DNA from: JBDSTZ01 sp039927975
GTDB lineage: Bacteria; Pseudomonadota; Gammaproteobacteria; Burkholderiales; Burkholderiaceae_D
NCBI GenBank assembly: GCA_039927975.1
Contig: JBDSTZ010000236.1
Location: 1-11,409, forward strand
Length of the DNA: 11,409 nucleotides
Direction: 5' to 3'
The notes under the pieces were generated by a model. That model did no database searches. It saw nothing but the letters and a program-made list of their open reading frames with translations, and was not told where the DNA came from. Both the position numbers and the translations under genes were made by a program. Shown here piece after piece: positions 1 through 6,922 of this stretch. The first letter of the stretch is position 1. Every line of letters begins with the position of its first letter.

Positions 1-1
1 G

Positions 2-85
2 GCCTCGCGCTCCTACCAGACCAACGTTGAAACCATGAACGCGGCCAAGAGCATGTTGCTCAAGACGCTGACGCTGGGCTCCTGA
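2..85 (+). CDS. flgC: Flagellar proximal rod protein FlgC, C-terminal end only
   Basis: Only the last 27 codons and the TGA stop are visible; the gene begins before the window. The tail reads SYQTNVETMNAAKSMLLKTL, the C-terminal helix typical of axial rod proteins, in which a tyrosine, asparagine and a run of hydrophobics pack the D0 coiled coil. FlgC polymerises with FlgB and FlgF into the proximal rod in the periplasm after export by the flagellar type III system. The position directly upstream of flgD matches the universal flgBCDEFGHIJ order, and this is the main reason to name it FlgC rather than another rod protein. There is no other frame without a stop that gives such a helix here. Confidence 0.88.
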   Translation, partial: ASRSYQTNVETMNAAKSMLLKTLTLGS

Positions 86-132
86 GCGCCCGCGCCCTTT
101 ATTTGACCGCCCCGACCGCCCCGAAAGCCGCC

Positions 133-843
133 ATGTCCACCATCAATTCCACCACCACGCCGATCTCGCAAGATCTGCTCAGCACGGTCAACGCCAAGAA
201 GGCCGTCGCCACCGACAGCGTGCAGGCCGACACCGACAAGTTCATGACGCTGCTGGTGACGCAGATGAAGAACCAGGACCCGATGAATCCGCTCGACAAC
301 GCGCAGATCACCAGCCAGCTGGCCCAGCTGTCGACCGTCACCGGGGTCAACAAGCTCAACACCACGCTCGACTCGCTCAAGGCCAGCTACCAGTCGACCG
401 AGGCGCTGCAGGCGACCAATCTGATCGGCCACGGCGTACTGGTCGAGGGCGATTTCGCCAAGCTGCAAGGCGGCACGTCGATCCTCGGGGTCGAACTGGC
501 CACGCCGGCCGACAAGGTGCAGGTGATCATCACCGATCCGCGCACCGGCAAGGATGTCGACACCATCGAGCTGGGCGCCAATCCGGCCGGCGTGGTGCCG
601 CTGGCCTGGGACGGCGTGCCCGATCCGACCAAGCTCGACGCCAGCGGCAAGCCGGTCACCCTGGCCGACGGCAAATACACCTTCCGCGTCGTCGCCACCC
701 GTGGCGGCGACAAGCTCACCGACGCCAGGGCGCTCGCCTTCGACAGCGTGGCCAGCGTCACCACCAATGCCGCCGACGGCGTCAAACTCAATCTGCCGAC
801 CAAAGGCGTGGTGTCGATGGCCGACATCAAGCAGGTCCTTTAA
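133..843 (+). CDS. flgD: Flagellar hook-capping (hook assembly scaffold) protein FlgD
   Basis: This 236-residue protein is close to the usual FlgD length (about 230). FlgD sits as a cap on the growing hook and guides FlgE polymerisation, then is replaced by FlgK. The N-terminal third carries the family hallmark: FMTLLVTQMKNQDPMNPLDN, followed by a Gln-rich QITSQLAQLSTVTGVNKLN stretch. The C-terminal half is the beta-rich FlgD Ig/Tudor region, with a WDG turn and a DGKYTFRVVA strand. The open frame extends upstream to a TTG at 103, but I chose the ATG at 133: it gives the standard N-terminus (MSTINSTTTP), and a weak GAAAG lies 6 bases ahead of it. The gap to flgC is 47 bases and shows no promoter or terminator, so flgD is probably cotranscribed with flgC and flgE. 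Confidence 0.95.
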   Translation: MSTINSTTTPISQDLLSTVNAKKAVATDSVQADTDKFMTLLVTQMKNQDPMNPLDNAQITSQLAQLSTVTGVNKLNTTLDSLKASYQSTEALQATNLIGHGVLVEGDFAKLQGGTSILGVELATPADKVQVIITDPRTGKDVDTIELGANPAGVVPLAWDGVPDPTKLDASGKPVTLADGKYTFRVVATRGGDKLTDARALAFDSVASVTTNAADGVKLNLPTKGVVSMADIKQVL

Positions 844-891
844 TCCGCGCTCGCTGCCGAGTCGCCCCCACATTTTTATCAGGAGAACACC

Positions 892-2430
892 ATGTCTTTC
901 CAACAAGGTCTTAGCGGATTGAACGGCGCTGCAAAATCGCTCGACGTGATCGGCAATAACATCGCCAACGCCAGCACGGTCGGCTTCAAGGGTTCGCAAG
1001 CCCAGTTCGCCGACGTCTACGCCAACTCGCTCAACGGCGCCGGCGGCAACCAGGCCGGGATCGGCTCGAAGGTCTCGCAGATCGCCCAGCAGTTCACCCA
1101 GGGTAACGTCGAGTCGTCCAACAACCCGCTCGACATCGCCATCAACGGCGCCGGCTTCTTCCGCACCACGGTGGCCGGCGCCACCCAGTATTCGCGCAAC
1201 GGCCAGTTCGCCCTCGACAAGGACGGCTTCATGGTCAACGCCCAGGGCGCCAAGCTGACCGGCTACACCGCCAGCGCCACCGGCCAGATCCTGGCCGGTT
1301 CGCCCGTGCCGATCCAGATCAACGCCGGCGACCTCGAACCGGTCGCCACCAGCCGCGTCGACACCGTGCTCAATCTCGATTCGGGCAGCACGGTGCCGGT
1401 CACCTCGCCGTTCAACGCCGCCGATCCGAGCAGCTACAACAAGCAGACCCCGATCGATGTCTACGACACGCTCGGCAACCCGCACGTGATGTCCTCGTTC
1501 TATGTGAAAACCTCGGCCGGCCACTGGGACGTGTACGTCGCCAACGACGGCACCGAGATCACCAACCTGGCCGTGGCCGCCGCCGCCCAGGGCACCACCG
1601 CGCCGTTCGCCGCCGTGAACGCCGCGCGCGACGCCTGGGCCGCCGCCTCGACCGCGGTGCCGCTGGTGCCGGCCAATCTGTCCAGCACGCTGGCCACCTA
1701 CGCCACCGCCGCCAACGCGCTGGTGGTGGCCGCCGCCGCCGCCGCCGGCGCCACCGCCGCCGAGCAGGCCGCCATCACCGCCGCCGCCACCAGTTCGGGC
1801 AACACGGTCGGCAATTCGCCGGCCGACGTCGACCGCGACATCGCCGCCGCCGTGCGCGTGCCTTCGGTGCCGGTCGGCCACCTCGACTTCGATTCGAGCG
1901 GCGCCCTGTCGACCGCCCTGATGTCGCCGCAAACGCTGCCGCTGGCCGTTTCGCTGCCGATCTTCCCGCCCACCGGCGCGGCGCCCACCCTGAACTTCGA
2001 CTTCGGCTTTTCCGGCACCACCCAGTACGGCGCCGCCACCAGCGAAAAGAAATCGAGCCAGAACGGCTACACCGCCGGCCACCTGCAGCGCTTCGCCGCC
2101 GGCGCCGACGGCATCGTCCTCGGCCAGTACAGCAACGGCCAGTCGCACGCGCTCGGCCAGGTGGTGCTGGCCAACTTCGCCAATCCGAACGGCCTGTCGC
2201 CGCTCGGCAACAATGCCTGGGCCGAAACCTCGGCCTCCGGCGTGCCGCTGGTGGGCGCGCCGCAGTCGGGCAGCCTGGGCGTGCTGCAATCGTCGGCGGT
2301 GGAAAACTCCAACGTCGACCTGACCGCCGAACTGGTCAACATGATCACCGCGCAGCGGGTCTACCAGGCCAACGCGCAGACCATCAAGACCCAGGACTCG
2401 GTGCTGCAAACCCTGGTCAATCTGCGTTGA
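892..2430 (+). CDS. flgE: Flagellar hook protein FlgE with a long Ala-rich insert
   Basis: FlgE builds the extracellular hook, the universal joint between rod and filament. The N-terminus (MSFQQGLSGLNGAAKSLDVI, then NNIANASTVGFKGS) is the D0 helix of flagellar axial proteins. The C-terminus has the matching SNVDLTAELVNMITAQRVYQ motif near residues 470-490. The middle holds the FlgE D2 region, with TPIDVYDTLGNPH near residues 186-198 and LDFDSSGAL from residue 331. The ATG follows a clear AGGAGA at 881-886. At 512 residues it is much longer than enteric FlgE (about 400). The excess lies in one block, residues 224-329 (bases 1561-1878), which is 37% alanine and includes a run of six Ala. Removing it leaves 406 residues. 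The frame is open and the flanking motifs are intact, so this looks like a functional extended D2 domain rather than damage. Confidence 0.96.
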   Translation: MSFQQGLSGLNGAAKSLDVIGNNIANASTVGFKGSQAQFADVYANSLNGAGGNQAGIGSKVSQIAQQFTQGNVESSNNPLDIAINGAGFFRTTVAGATQYSRNGQFALDKDGFMVNAQGAKLTGYTASATGQILAGSPVPIQINAGDLEPVATSRVDTVLNLDSGSTVPVTSPFNAADPSSYNKQTPIDVYDTLGNPHVMSSFYVKTSAGHWDVYVANDGTEITNLAVAAAAQGTTAPFAAVNAARDAWAAASTAVPLVPANLSSTLATYATAANALVVAAAAAAGATAAEQAAITAAATSSGNTVGNSPADVDRDIAAAVRVPSVPVGHLDFDSSGALSTALMSPQTLPLAVSLPIFPPTGAAPTLNFDFGFSGTTQYGAATSEKKSSQNGYTAGHLQRFAAGADGIVLGQYSNGQSHALGQVVLANFANPNGLSPLGNNAWAETSASGVPLVGAPQSGSLGVLQSSAVENSNVDLTAELVNMITAQRVYQANAQTIKTQDSVLQTLVNLR

Positions 2431-2470
2431 TTTTTTTGCACCGTCGCCGCCGCCGCCCTGAGAGGACCGC

Positions 2471-3211
2471 ATGGACCGTTTGATCTACACCGCCGCCAGT
2501 GGCGCCAAGCACATCCTGGAACAGCAGGCCACCACCTCGCACAACCTGGCCAATATCACGACGACCGGCTTCCGCGCCCAGATCGACGCCTTTCGCGCGG
2601 TGCCGGTGGTGTCGGAGGGCTTGCCCACGCGCGCCTTCGTGGTCGACGCCACGGTCGGCGCCGATTTTTCCTCGGGACCCTTGCAGGCGACCGGGCGCGA
2701 CCTCGACGTGGCGCTGCGCGGCAAGGGCTGGATCGCCTTGCAGATGCCCGACGGCAGCGAAGCCTACACCCGCAACGGCGCCCTGCAGATGAACCAGAAC
2801 GGCCTGTTGACCGGGCCCGGCGGCAACGCCGTGCAGGGCGACGGCGGGCCGATCACGGTGCCGCCCGAAGTGACGGTGGCGATCGGCGGCGACGGCACAA
2901 TTTCGACCATCGCCAGCACCACCAAGCCGGGCGCGCCGACGGTGCTGGGGCGTTTAAAACTGGTCAACCCGCCCGAGGCCGACCTGGTGCGCGGCGACGA
3001 CGGCCTGTTCCGCCTCAAGAACGGCGCCGCCGCGCCGGCCGACCCGAACGTCGCCGTGGTTGGCGGTTCTCTCGAAGGCAGCAACGTCAGCCCGGTCGAC
3101 GCGATGGTCAATATGATCGCCCTGGCGCGCTCGTTCGACACCCAAATGAGCCTGATGAAGAACGCCGAGAATAACGAGACGAAAGCTACCCAGATCCTCG
3201 CTTTGAACTGA
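2471..3211 (+). CDS. flgF: Flagellar proximal rod protein FlgF
   Basis: This 246-residue protein matches the FlgF family length (about 250). FlgF is the rod subunit between FlgB/FlgC and the distal rod protein FlgG. The sequence opens with MDRLIYTAASGAKHILEQQ and HNLANITTTGFRAQ, the FlgF version of the axial D0 motif. It continues with the conserved DLDVALRGKGWIALQMPDG and AYTRNG segments. It closes with EGSNVSPVDAMVNMIALARS and a C-terminal amphipathic helix. A GAGAGGA (2460-2466) just ahead of the ATG serves as ribosome binding site. It lies 40 bases after flgE. An 89-base gap separates it from flgG, the widest spacing between flgD and flgJ. Confidence 0.96.
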   Translation: MDRLIYTAASGAKHILEQQATTSHNLANITTTGFRAQIDAFRAVPVVSEGLPTRAFVVDATVGADFSSGPLQATGRDLDVALRGKGWIALQMPDGSEAYTRNGALQMNQNGLLTGPGGNAVQGDGGPITVPPEVTVAIGGDGTISTIASTTKPGAPTVLGRLKLVNPPEADLVRGDDGLFRLKNGAAAPADPNVAVVGGSLEGSNVSPVDAMVNMIALARSFDTQMSLMKNAENNETKATQILALN

Positions 3212-3300
3212 TCGCCTCCAGCGCATAATTGACGTGTGCTTGACGAAGGTGTGCCCGATGCCCATCGCGTCCACCGTCAGCCACGTTACTGGAGAAAAAA

Positions 3301-4083
3301 ATGATTCGTTCCCTGTTTATCGCCAAGACGGGTCTGGAAGCGCAGCAGACCAATCTCGACGTCATCACCAATAACCTGGCCAACGTCAGCACCAACGGCT
3401 TCAAGCGTTCGCGCGCCGTGTTCGAGGATTTGCTGTACCAGAACGTGCGCCAGCCAGGCGCCCAGTCCTCGCAGCAGTCGAACCTGCCGTCCGGCCTGCA
3501 GATCGGCACCGGCGTGCACGCCGTCGCCACCGAGCGCATCTTCACGCAGGGCAATCCCCAGCAGACCGGCAACGCCAAGGATGTGATGGTCAACGGCTCC
3601 GGCTTCTTCTCGGTGCTGCTGCCCGACGGCACCGCCGCCTACACCCGCGACGGCTCCTTCCAGAGCGACGCCAACGGCCAGCTGGTCACCTCGTCCGGCT
3701 TCGTCGTGCAGCCGGCCATCACGGTGCCGTCGAACGCGCAATCGATCACCATTGGCCGCGACGGCACGGTGTCGGTCACGGTGCCCGGTTCGAGCGCGCC
3801 GTCGCAGATCGGCACGCTGCAGCTGACCACCTTCGTCAATCCGGCCGGCCTCGAATCGAAGGGCGAAAACCTGTACGTCGAAACCGGCGCCTCGGGCAGC
3901 CCCAACACCAACACCCCGGGCACCAACGGCGCCGGCGTGCTGATGCAGGGCTTTGTCGAGACCTCCAACGTCAACGTGGTCGAAGAGATGGTCAACATGA
4001 TCCAGACCCAGCGCGCCTACGAGATCAACAGCAAGGCGATCACCACCTCCGACCAGATGCTGCAGAAGCTGTCCCAATTATGA
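3301..4083 (+). CDS. flgG: Flagellar distal rod protein FlgG
   Basis: The product is 260 residues, the same length as Salmonella FlgG, and forms the distal rod that crosses the peptidoglycan and outer membrane inside the P and L rings. It begins MIRSLFIAKTGLEAQQ, followed by NNLANVSTNGFKRS. Residues 46-63 read YQNVRQPGAQSSQQSNLP, the FlgG-specific segment known from Salmonella work to make the rod straight and rigid where the related hook is flexible; it is absent from FlgE here. The C-terminus has SNVNVVEEMVNMIQTQRAYE. A GGAG at 3291-3294 followed by an A-run forms the ribosome binding site. The stop codon overlaps the flgH start by 4 bases (ATGA), suggesting translational coupling. Confidence 0.97.
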   Translation: MIRSLFIAKTGLEAQQTNLDVITNNLANVSTNGFKRSRAVFEDLLYQNVRQPGAQSSQQSNLPSGLQIGTGVHAVATERIFTQGNPQQTGNAKDVMVNGSGFFSVLLPDGTAAYTRDGSFQSDANGQLVTSSGFVVQPAITVPSNAQSITIGRDGTVSVTVPGSSAPSQIGTLQLTTFVNPAGLESKGENLYVETGASGSPNTNTPGTNGAGVLMQGFVETSNVNVVEEMVNMIQTQRAYEINSKAITTSDQMLQKLSQL

Positions 4084-4748
4084 AATCGCTCATTTCGCTC
4101 ACTTCCCTCGTTCTCATCGCCGGCGTGCTCGCCTTGCTGGCCGGCTGCGCGGCCACCCCGACCACCATCGTCCAGGGCCCGGTCAGCAGCCGTCCGATGC
4201 TGGCCGACACCGCGCCGGCCTCGAACGGCGCGATCTTCCAGGCGGCCGCCTACCGTCCGCTGTTCGAAGACCGCCGCGCGCGCCACATCGGCGACGTCCT
4301 GATCATCAACATTGTCGAGAAGACCGCCGCCGTCAAGGCCGGCGCCAGCTCGGGCAACAAGTCCGGCTCGGTCGCCTTTAACGCGCCGGGCGTACTGCAG
4401 GGCCGTATCGGTGCTTCGGTGGCTGCCACCGGCGCCACCAAGTTCGCCGACGGCGACAACCAGAGCGCCAGCAACACCTTTAGCGGCACGATCGGCGTGA
4501 CCGTCACCGAAGTGCTGTCGAACGGTAATTTGATCGTCGCCGGCGAGAAGCAGGTCGCGATGAACAAGGGCGTCGAATTCATCCGCTTCTCCGGCATGGT
4601 CAGTCCCGACATGATCCAGAACGGCAACACCGTGTCCTCGACCCAGGTCGCCGACGCGCGCGTCGAATACCGCACCAACAGCCAGATCGACCGCGCTGAA
4701 ATGACGGCCATGGTGTCGCGTTTCTTCCAATCGCTGCTGCCATTCTGA
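4080..4748 (+). CDS. flgH: Flagellar L-ring lipoprotein FlgH
   Basis: FlgH forms the L ring in the outer membrane around the distal rod. The first 22 residues are a lipoprotein signal peptide ending in the lipobox LLAGC, so Cys23 would be the lipidated N-terminus after cleavage by signal peptidase II. Downstream come the family segments FEDRRARHIGDVLIINIVEK (around residues 60-79) and a Ser/Gly-rich beta stretch. The last third reads SNGNLIVAGEKQVAMNKGVE, followed by RFSGMVSPDMI, and the end has VADARVEYRTNSQID and SRFFQSLLPF. The length, 222 residues, is normal (about 230). There is no Shine-Dalgarno sequence of its own and the start overlaps the flgG stop, so expression probably depends on reinitiation. 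Confidence 0.96.
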   Translation: MKSLISLTSLVLIAGVLALLAGCAATPTTIVQGPVSSRPMLADTAPASNGAIFQAAAYRPLFEDRRARHIGDVLIINIVEKTAAVKAGASSGNKSGSVAFNAPGVLQGRIGASVAATGATKFADGDNQSASNTFSGTIGVTVTEVLSNGNLIVAGEKQVAMNKGVEFIRFSGMVSPDMIQNGNTVSSTQVADARVEYRTNSQIDRAEMTAMVSRFFQSLLPF

Positions 4749-4759
4749 TCGGAACCGCG

Positions 4760-5875
4760 ATGCGCGCTCTTTACCGTCCCGTCTCCACCTTCCTGCTGCT
4801 GTGCGCCGCCGTGCTGGCGCCGCAGCTGGCCCACGCCGAACGCCTCAAGGACCTCGCCAGCATCGCCGGCGTGCGCCAGAATCAATTGTCCGGCTACGGC
4901 ATCGTGGTCGGCCTCGACGGTACCGGCGACCAGACCACCCAGACCCCGTTCACGGTGCAGTCGATCGTCTCGATGCTGCAGCAAAAGGGCGTGACCCTGC
5001 CGCCCGGCACCAGCCTGCAATTGAAAAACGTCGCCGCCGTGATGGTCACCGCCTCGCTGCCGGCTTTCGCCCAGCCGGGCCAGACCATCGACATCACGGT
5101 CTCGTCGATCGGCAACGCCAAGAGCTTGCGCGGCGGCACCCTGGTGATGACGCCGCTGCATGGCGCCGACCAGCAGGTCTACGCCATGGCCCAGGGTAAT
5201 GTGCTGGTGGGCGGCGTCGGCGCAGCCGCCGGCGGCGCCCAGGTGCAGGTCAACCACCTGAGCGTGGGCAAGATCTCGGGCGGCGCCACGGTCGAGCGCG
5301 CGGTCGCCAACAACCTGGGCGAGAACAACCAGATCCGCCTCGAATTGAACCAGACCGACTTCCTCACCGCCAGCCGGGTGGTCGAAGCGATCAACAACCA
5401 TTTCGGTCCCGACATCGCCACCGCGCTCGACGGCCGCGTGATCCGCGTGCGCTCGCCATCCTCGTCGGACCAGCGGGTGGCCTTTCTCGGCATCCTCGAA
5501 GGGCTCGACGTCAACCCGGCCGCCGCCGCCGCCAAGGTGATCATGAACGCGCGCACCGGCTCGGTGGTGATGAACCAGTCCGTCACGCTGGAGAACTGCG
5601 CGATTTCGCACGGCAACCTGTCGGTGACGATCACCCCCGACACCCAGGTCAGCCAGCCGGCGCCGCGCTCGGGCGGCAAGACGGTGGTCGCGCAAAGCGC
5701 CCAGATCGAAGTCAAGAAGGACCCGGGCAAGGTGCTGATGGTCAAGGGCGGCGCCTCGCTGGCCGAGGTGGTCAAGGCGATGAACGCGATCGGCGCCTCG
5801 CCGCAAGACTTGCTGTCGATCCTGCAAGCGCTCAAGGCGGCCGGTTCCCTGCGCGCCGACCTGGAAATCATTTAG
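4760..5875 (+). CDS. flgI: Flagellar P-ring protein FlgI
   Basis: FlgI forms the P ring in the periplasm at the peptidoglycan layer. At 371 residues it has the normal family length. Residues 1-26 form a Sec signal peptide with a hydrophobic core (FLLLCAAVLA) and an AHA cleavage site before Glu27. The mature protein starts ERLKDLASIAGVRQNQLSGY and continues GIVVGLDGTGDQT, which is diagnostic for FlgI. Further conserved blocks are TVSSIGNAKSLRGGTLVMTPL, cut here as VSSIGNAKSLRGGTLVMTPL, and ARTGSVVMNQSVTL. The C-terminus has the ASPQDLLSILQALKAAGSL helix. It begins 11 bases after flgH, with only a weak GGAA ahead of the ATG, and lies 7 bases before flgJ. Confidence 0.97.
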   Translation: MRALYRPVSTFLLLCAAVLAPQLAHAERLKDLASIAGVRQNQLSGYGIVVGLDGTGDQTTQTPFTVQSIVSMLQQKGVTLPPGTSLQLKNVAAVMVTASLPAFAQPGQTIDITVSSIGNAKSLRGGTLVMTPLHGADQQVYAMAQGNVLVGGVGAAAGGAQVQVNHLSVGKISGGATVERAVANNLGENNQIRLELNQTDFLTASRVVEAINNHFGPDIATALDGRVIRVRSPSSSDQRVAFLGILEGLDVNPAAAAAKVIMNARTGSVVMNQSVTLENCAISHGNLSVTITPDTQVSQPAPRSGGKTVVAQSAQIEVKKDPGKVLMVKGGASLAEVVKAMNAIGASPQDLLSILQALKAAGSLRADLEII

Positions 5876-5882
5876 GTCCGCC

Positions 5883-6845
5883 ATGATCGCGCCAACCAAC
5901 AACCTCGATTCCCGCCTGGCCTTCGACGCCAAGGGCCTGGGCGAACTGAAGCAGTCAGCCAAGGCCGGCTCGCCCGAAGCGCTGAAAACCGCGTCGACCC
6001 AGTTCGAGGCGATGTTCATCAACATGATGATGAAGAGCATGCGCGACGCCACCCCGCAGGACGGCATGCTCGACAACCAGCAGACCAAGATGTTCACCTC
6101 GATGCTGGACCAGCAGATGAGCCAGAACCTGGCCAAGCGCGGGGTCGGCCTGGCCGACGTGCTGGTGCGCCAGCTGTCGTCGCAAAACGCCGGCGCGCAG
6201 GCGCTCGCGCTCGGCGCGGATGCAACGGGCGGCGCGGGCGGAGCGGCCGGTGCGACCTCGCCGTTCGAATCGGAGACCATGTTCAAGGTGCAGGCCAGCG
6301 CGGCGCGCGCGGCCGCCAAGGCCGGCGCCGGGGTGGAAGACACCGCGGCCATCGAGCCGGGCGGGGTGCGCGCCAAGAGCCAGTCGCCGCACGTGCGCGC
6401 GTTCCAGGAAAAGCTCGGCGCCCACGCCGACGAGGCCGCGCAAGCGACCGGCATTCCCGCCAAGTTCATTCTCGGCCAGGCCGCGCTCGAATCGGGCTGG
6501 GGCAAACGCGAGATCAAGAATGCCGACGGCAGCGCCAGCCACAACCTGTTCGGCATCAAGGCCGGCCCGGGCTGGAAGGGCAAGGTGGCCACCGCAATCA
6601 CCACCGAGTACGTCAACGGCAAGCCGCAAACCCGGGTCGAGAAATTCCGCGCCTACGATTCGTACGCCGAAGGCTTCAAGGATTACGCCAATCTGATCGC
6701 CGCCAATCCGCGTTATCAGAACGTCATGGCCAGCGCCGGCGACGCCAGCAAATTCGCCCACGGCCTGCAGAAAGCCGGCTACGCGACAGATCCGCTGTAT
6801 GGGGCTAAACTGAGCCACATCATCAAGCATTCGCTGGTCGGTTAA
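5883..6845 (+). CDS. flgJ: Bifunctional rod cap and peptidoglycan hydrolase FlgJ
   Basis: FlgJ caps the growing rod and cuts peptidoglycan so that the rod can pass. The 320 residues fall into three parts. Residues 1-100 form the rod-binding domain, with the hallmark QFEAMFINMMMKSMRDA. Residues about 101-166 are a Gly/Ala-rich linker. Residues about 168-320 form a glucosaminidase-type (GH73-like) domain with AALESGWGKREI, then NLFGIKAG and FRAYDSYAEGFKDYANLI. Glu203 in LESGWG aligns with the catalytic glutamate of Salmonella FlgJ. Dual-domain FlgJ is typical of Beta- and Gammaproteobacteria, while many other groups carry only the N-terminal half. It starts 7 bases after flgI and is the last gene before the sigma-28 promoter. 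Confidence 0.96.
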   Translation: MIAPTNNLDSRLAFDAKGLGELKQSAKAGSPEALKTASTQFEAMFINMMMKSMRDATPQDGMLDNQQTKMFTSMLDQQMSQNLAKRGVGLADVLVRQLSSQNAGAQALALGADATGGAGGAAGATSPFESETMFKVQASAARAAAKAGAGVEDTAAIEPGGVRAKSQSPHVRAFQEKLGAHADEAAQATGIPAKFILGQAALESGWGKREIKNADGSASHNLFGIKAGPGWKGKVATAITTEYVNGKPQTRVEKFRAYDSYAEGFKDYANLIAANPRYQNVMASAGDASKFAHGLQKAGYATDPLYGAKLSHIIKHSLVG

Positions 6846-6867
6846 GCGTGCTTGCAATTGTGGCAAT

Positions 6868-6894
6868 TCAAGTTTGGCCGGGTTCTGCCGTCAA
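6868..6894 (+). promoter_or_regulatory. Sigma-28 (FliA) promoter for flgKL
   Basis: The gap between flgJ and flgK contains TCAAGTTT (6868-6875), exactly 11 bases, then GCCGTCAA (6887-6894). The FliA consensus is TAAAGTTT-N11-GCCGATAA. Seven of eight -35 bases match, as do six of eight -10 bases, including the whole GCCG core. Transcription would start near base 6900, about 20 bases before the flgK ATG at 6923. This places flgKL under late-class control by FliA and FlgM, as known for the flgKL operon of enteric bacteria, while read-through from the earlier genes may give basal expression. No hairpin terminator separates flgJ from it. Confidence 0.8.
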
Positions 6895-6922
6895 CGACAG
6901 TAACGAATAGAAAGAATCCATC

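Noticed and set aside
103..132. Alternative upstream TTG start for flgD
   Set aside because: It has no ribosome binding site and would add an unusual Pro/Ala-rich extension before the standard FlgD N-terminus.
2417..2437. Possible terminator after flgE (TCAA-TCTGCG-TTGA followed by seven T)
   Set aside because: The stem is only four base pairs and A/T-rich, too weak to terminate, and stopping here would cut off the essential flgF-J genes.
13..2472. Very long open frame on the - strand opposite flgD and flgE (over 800 codons)
   Set aside because: It is low-complexity Gly/Arg/His-rich sequence with no recognisable domain, mirrors the codon pattern of the + strand genes, and is expected opposite GC-rich coding DNA.
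3229..3270. Internal sigma-70 or sigma-28 promoter before flgG
   Set aside because: The TTGACG boxes have no -10 partner at 16-18 bases, and the CCCGATGC resembling a sigma-28 -10 has no -35 match 11 bases upstream.
4250..6622. Long - strand open frame opposite flgH, flgI and flgJ
   Set aside because: It spans three well-identified genes, has composition typical of an antisense shadow and shows no ribosome binding site or domain.
6861..6877. Sigma-54 promoter before flgK (TGGCAATTCAAGTTTGG)
   Set aside because: The -24 TGGC is present but the required GC at -12 is missing; the sigma-28 reading of the same bases is far better.
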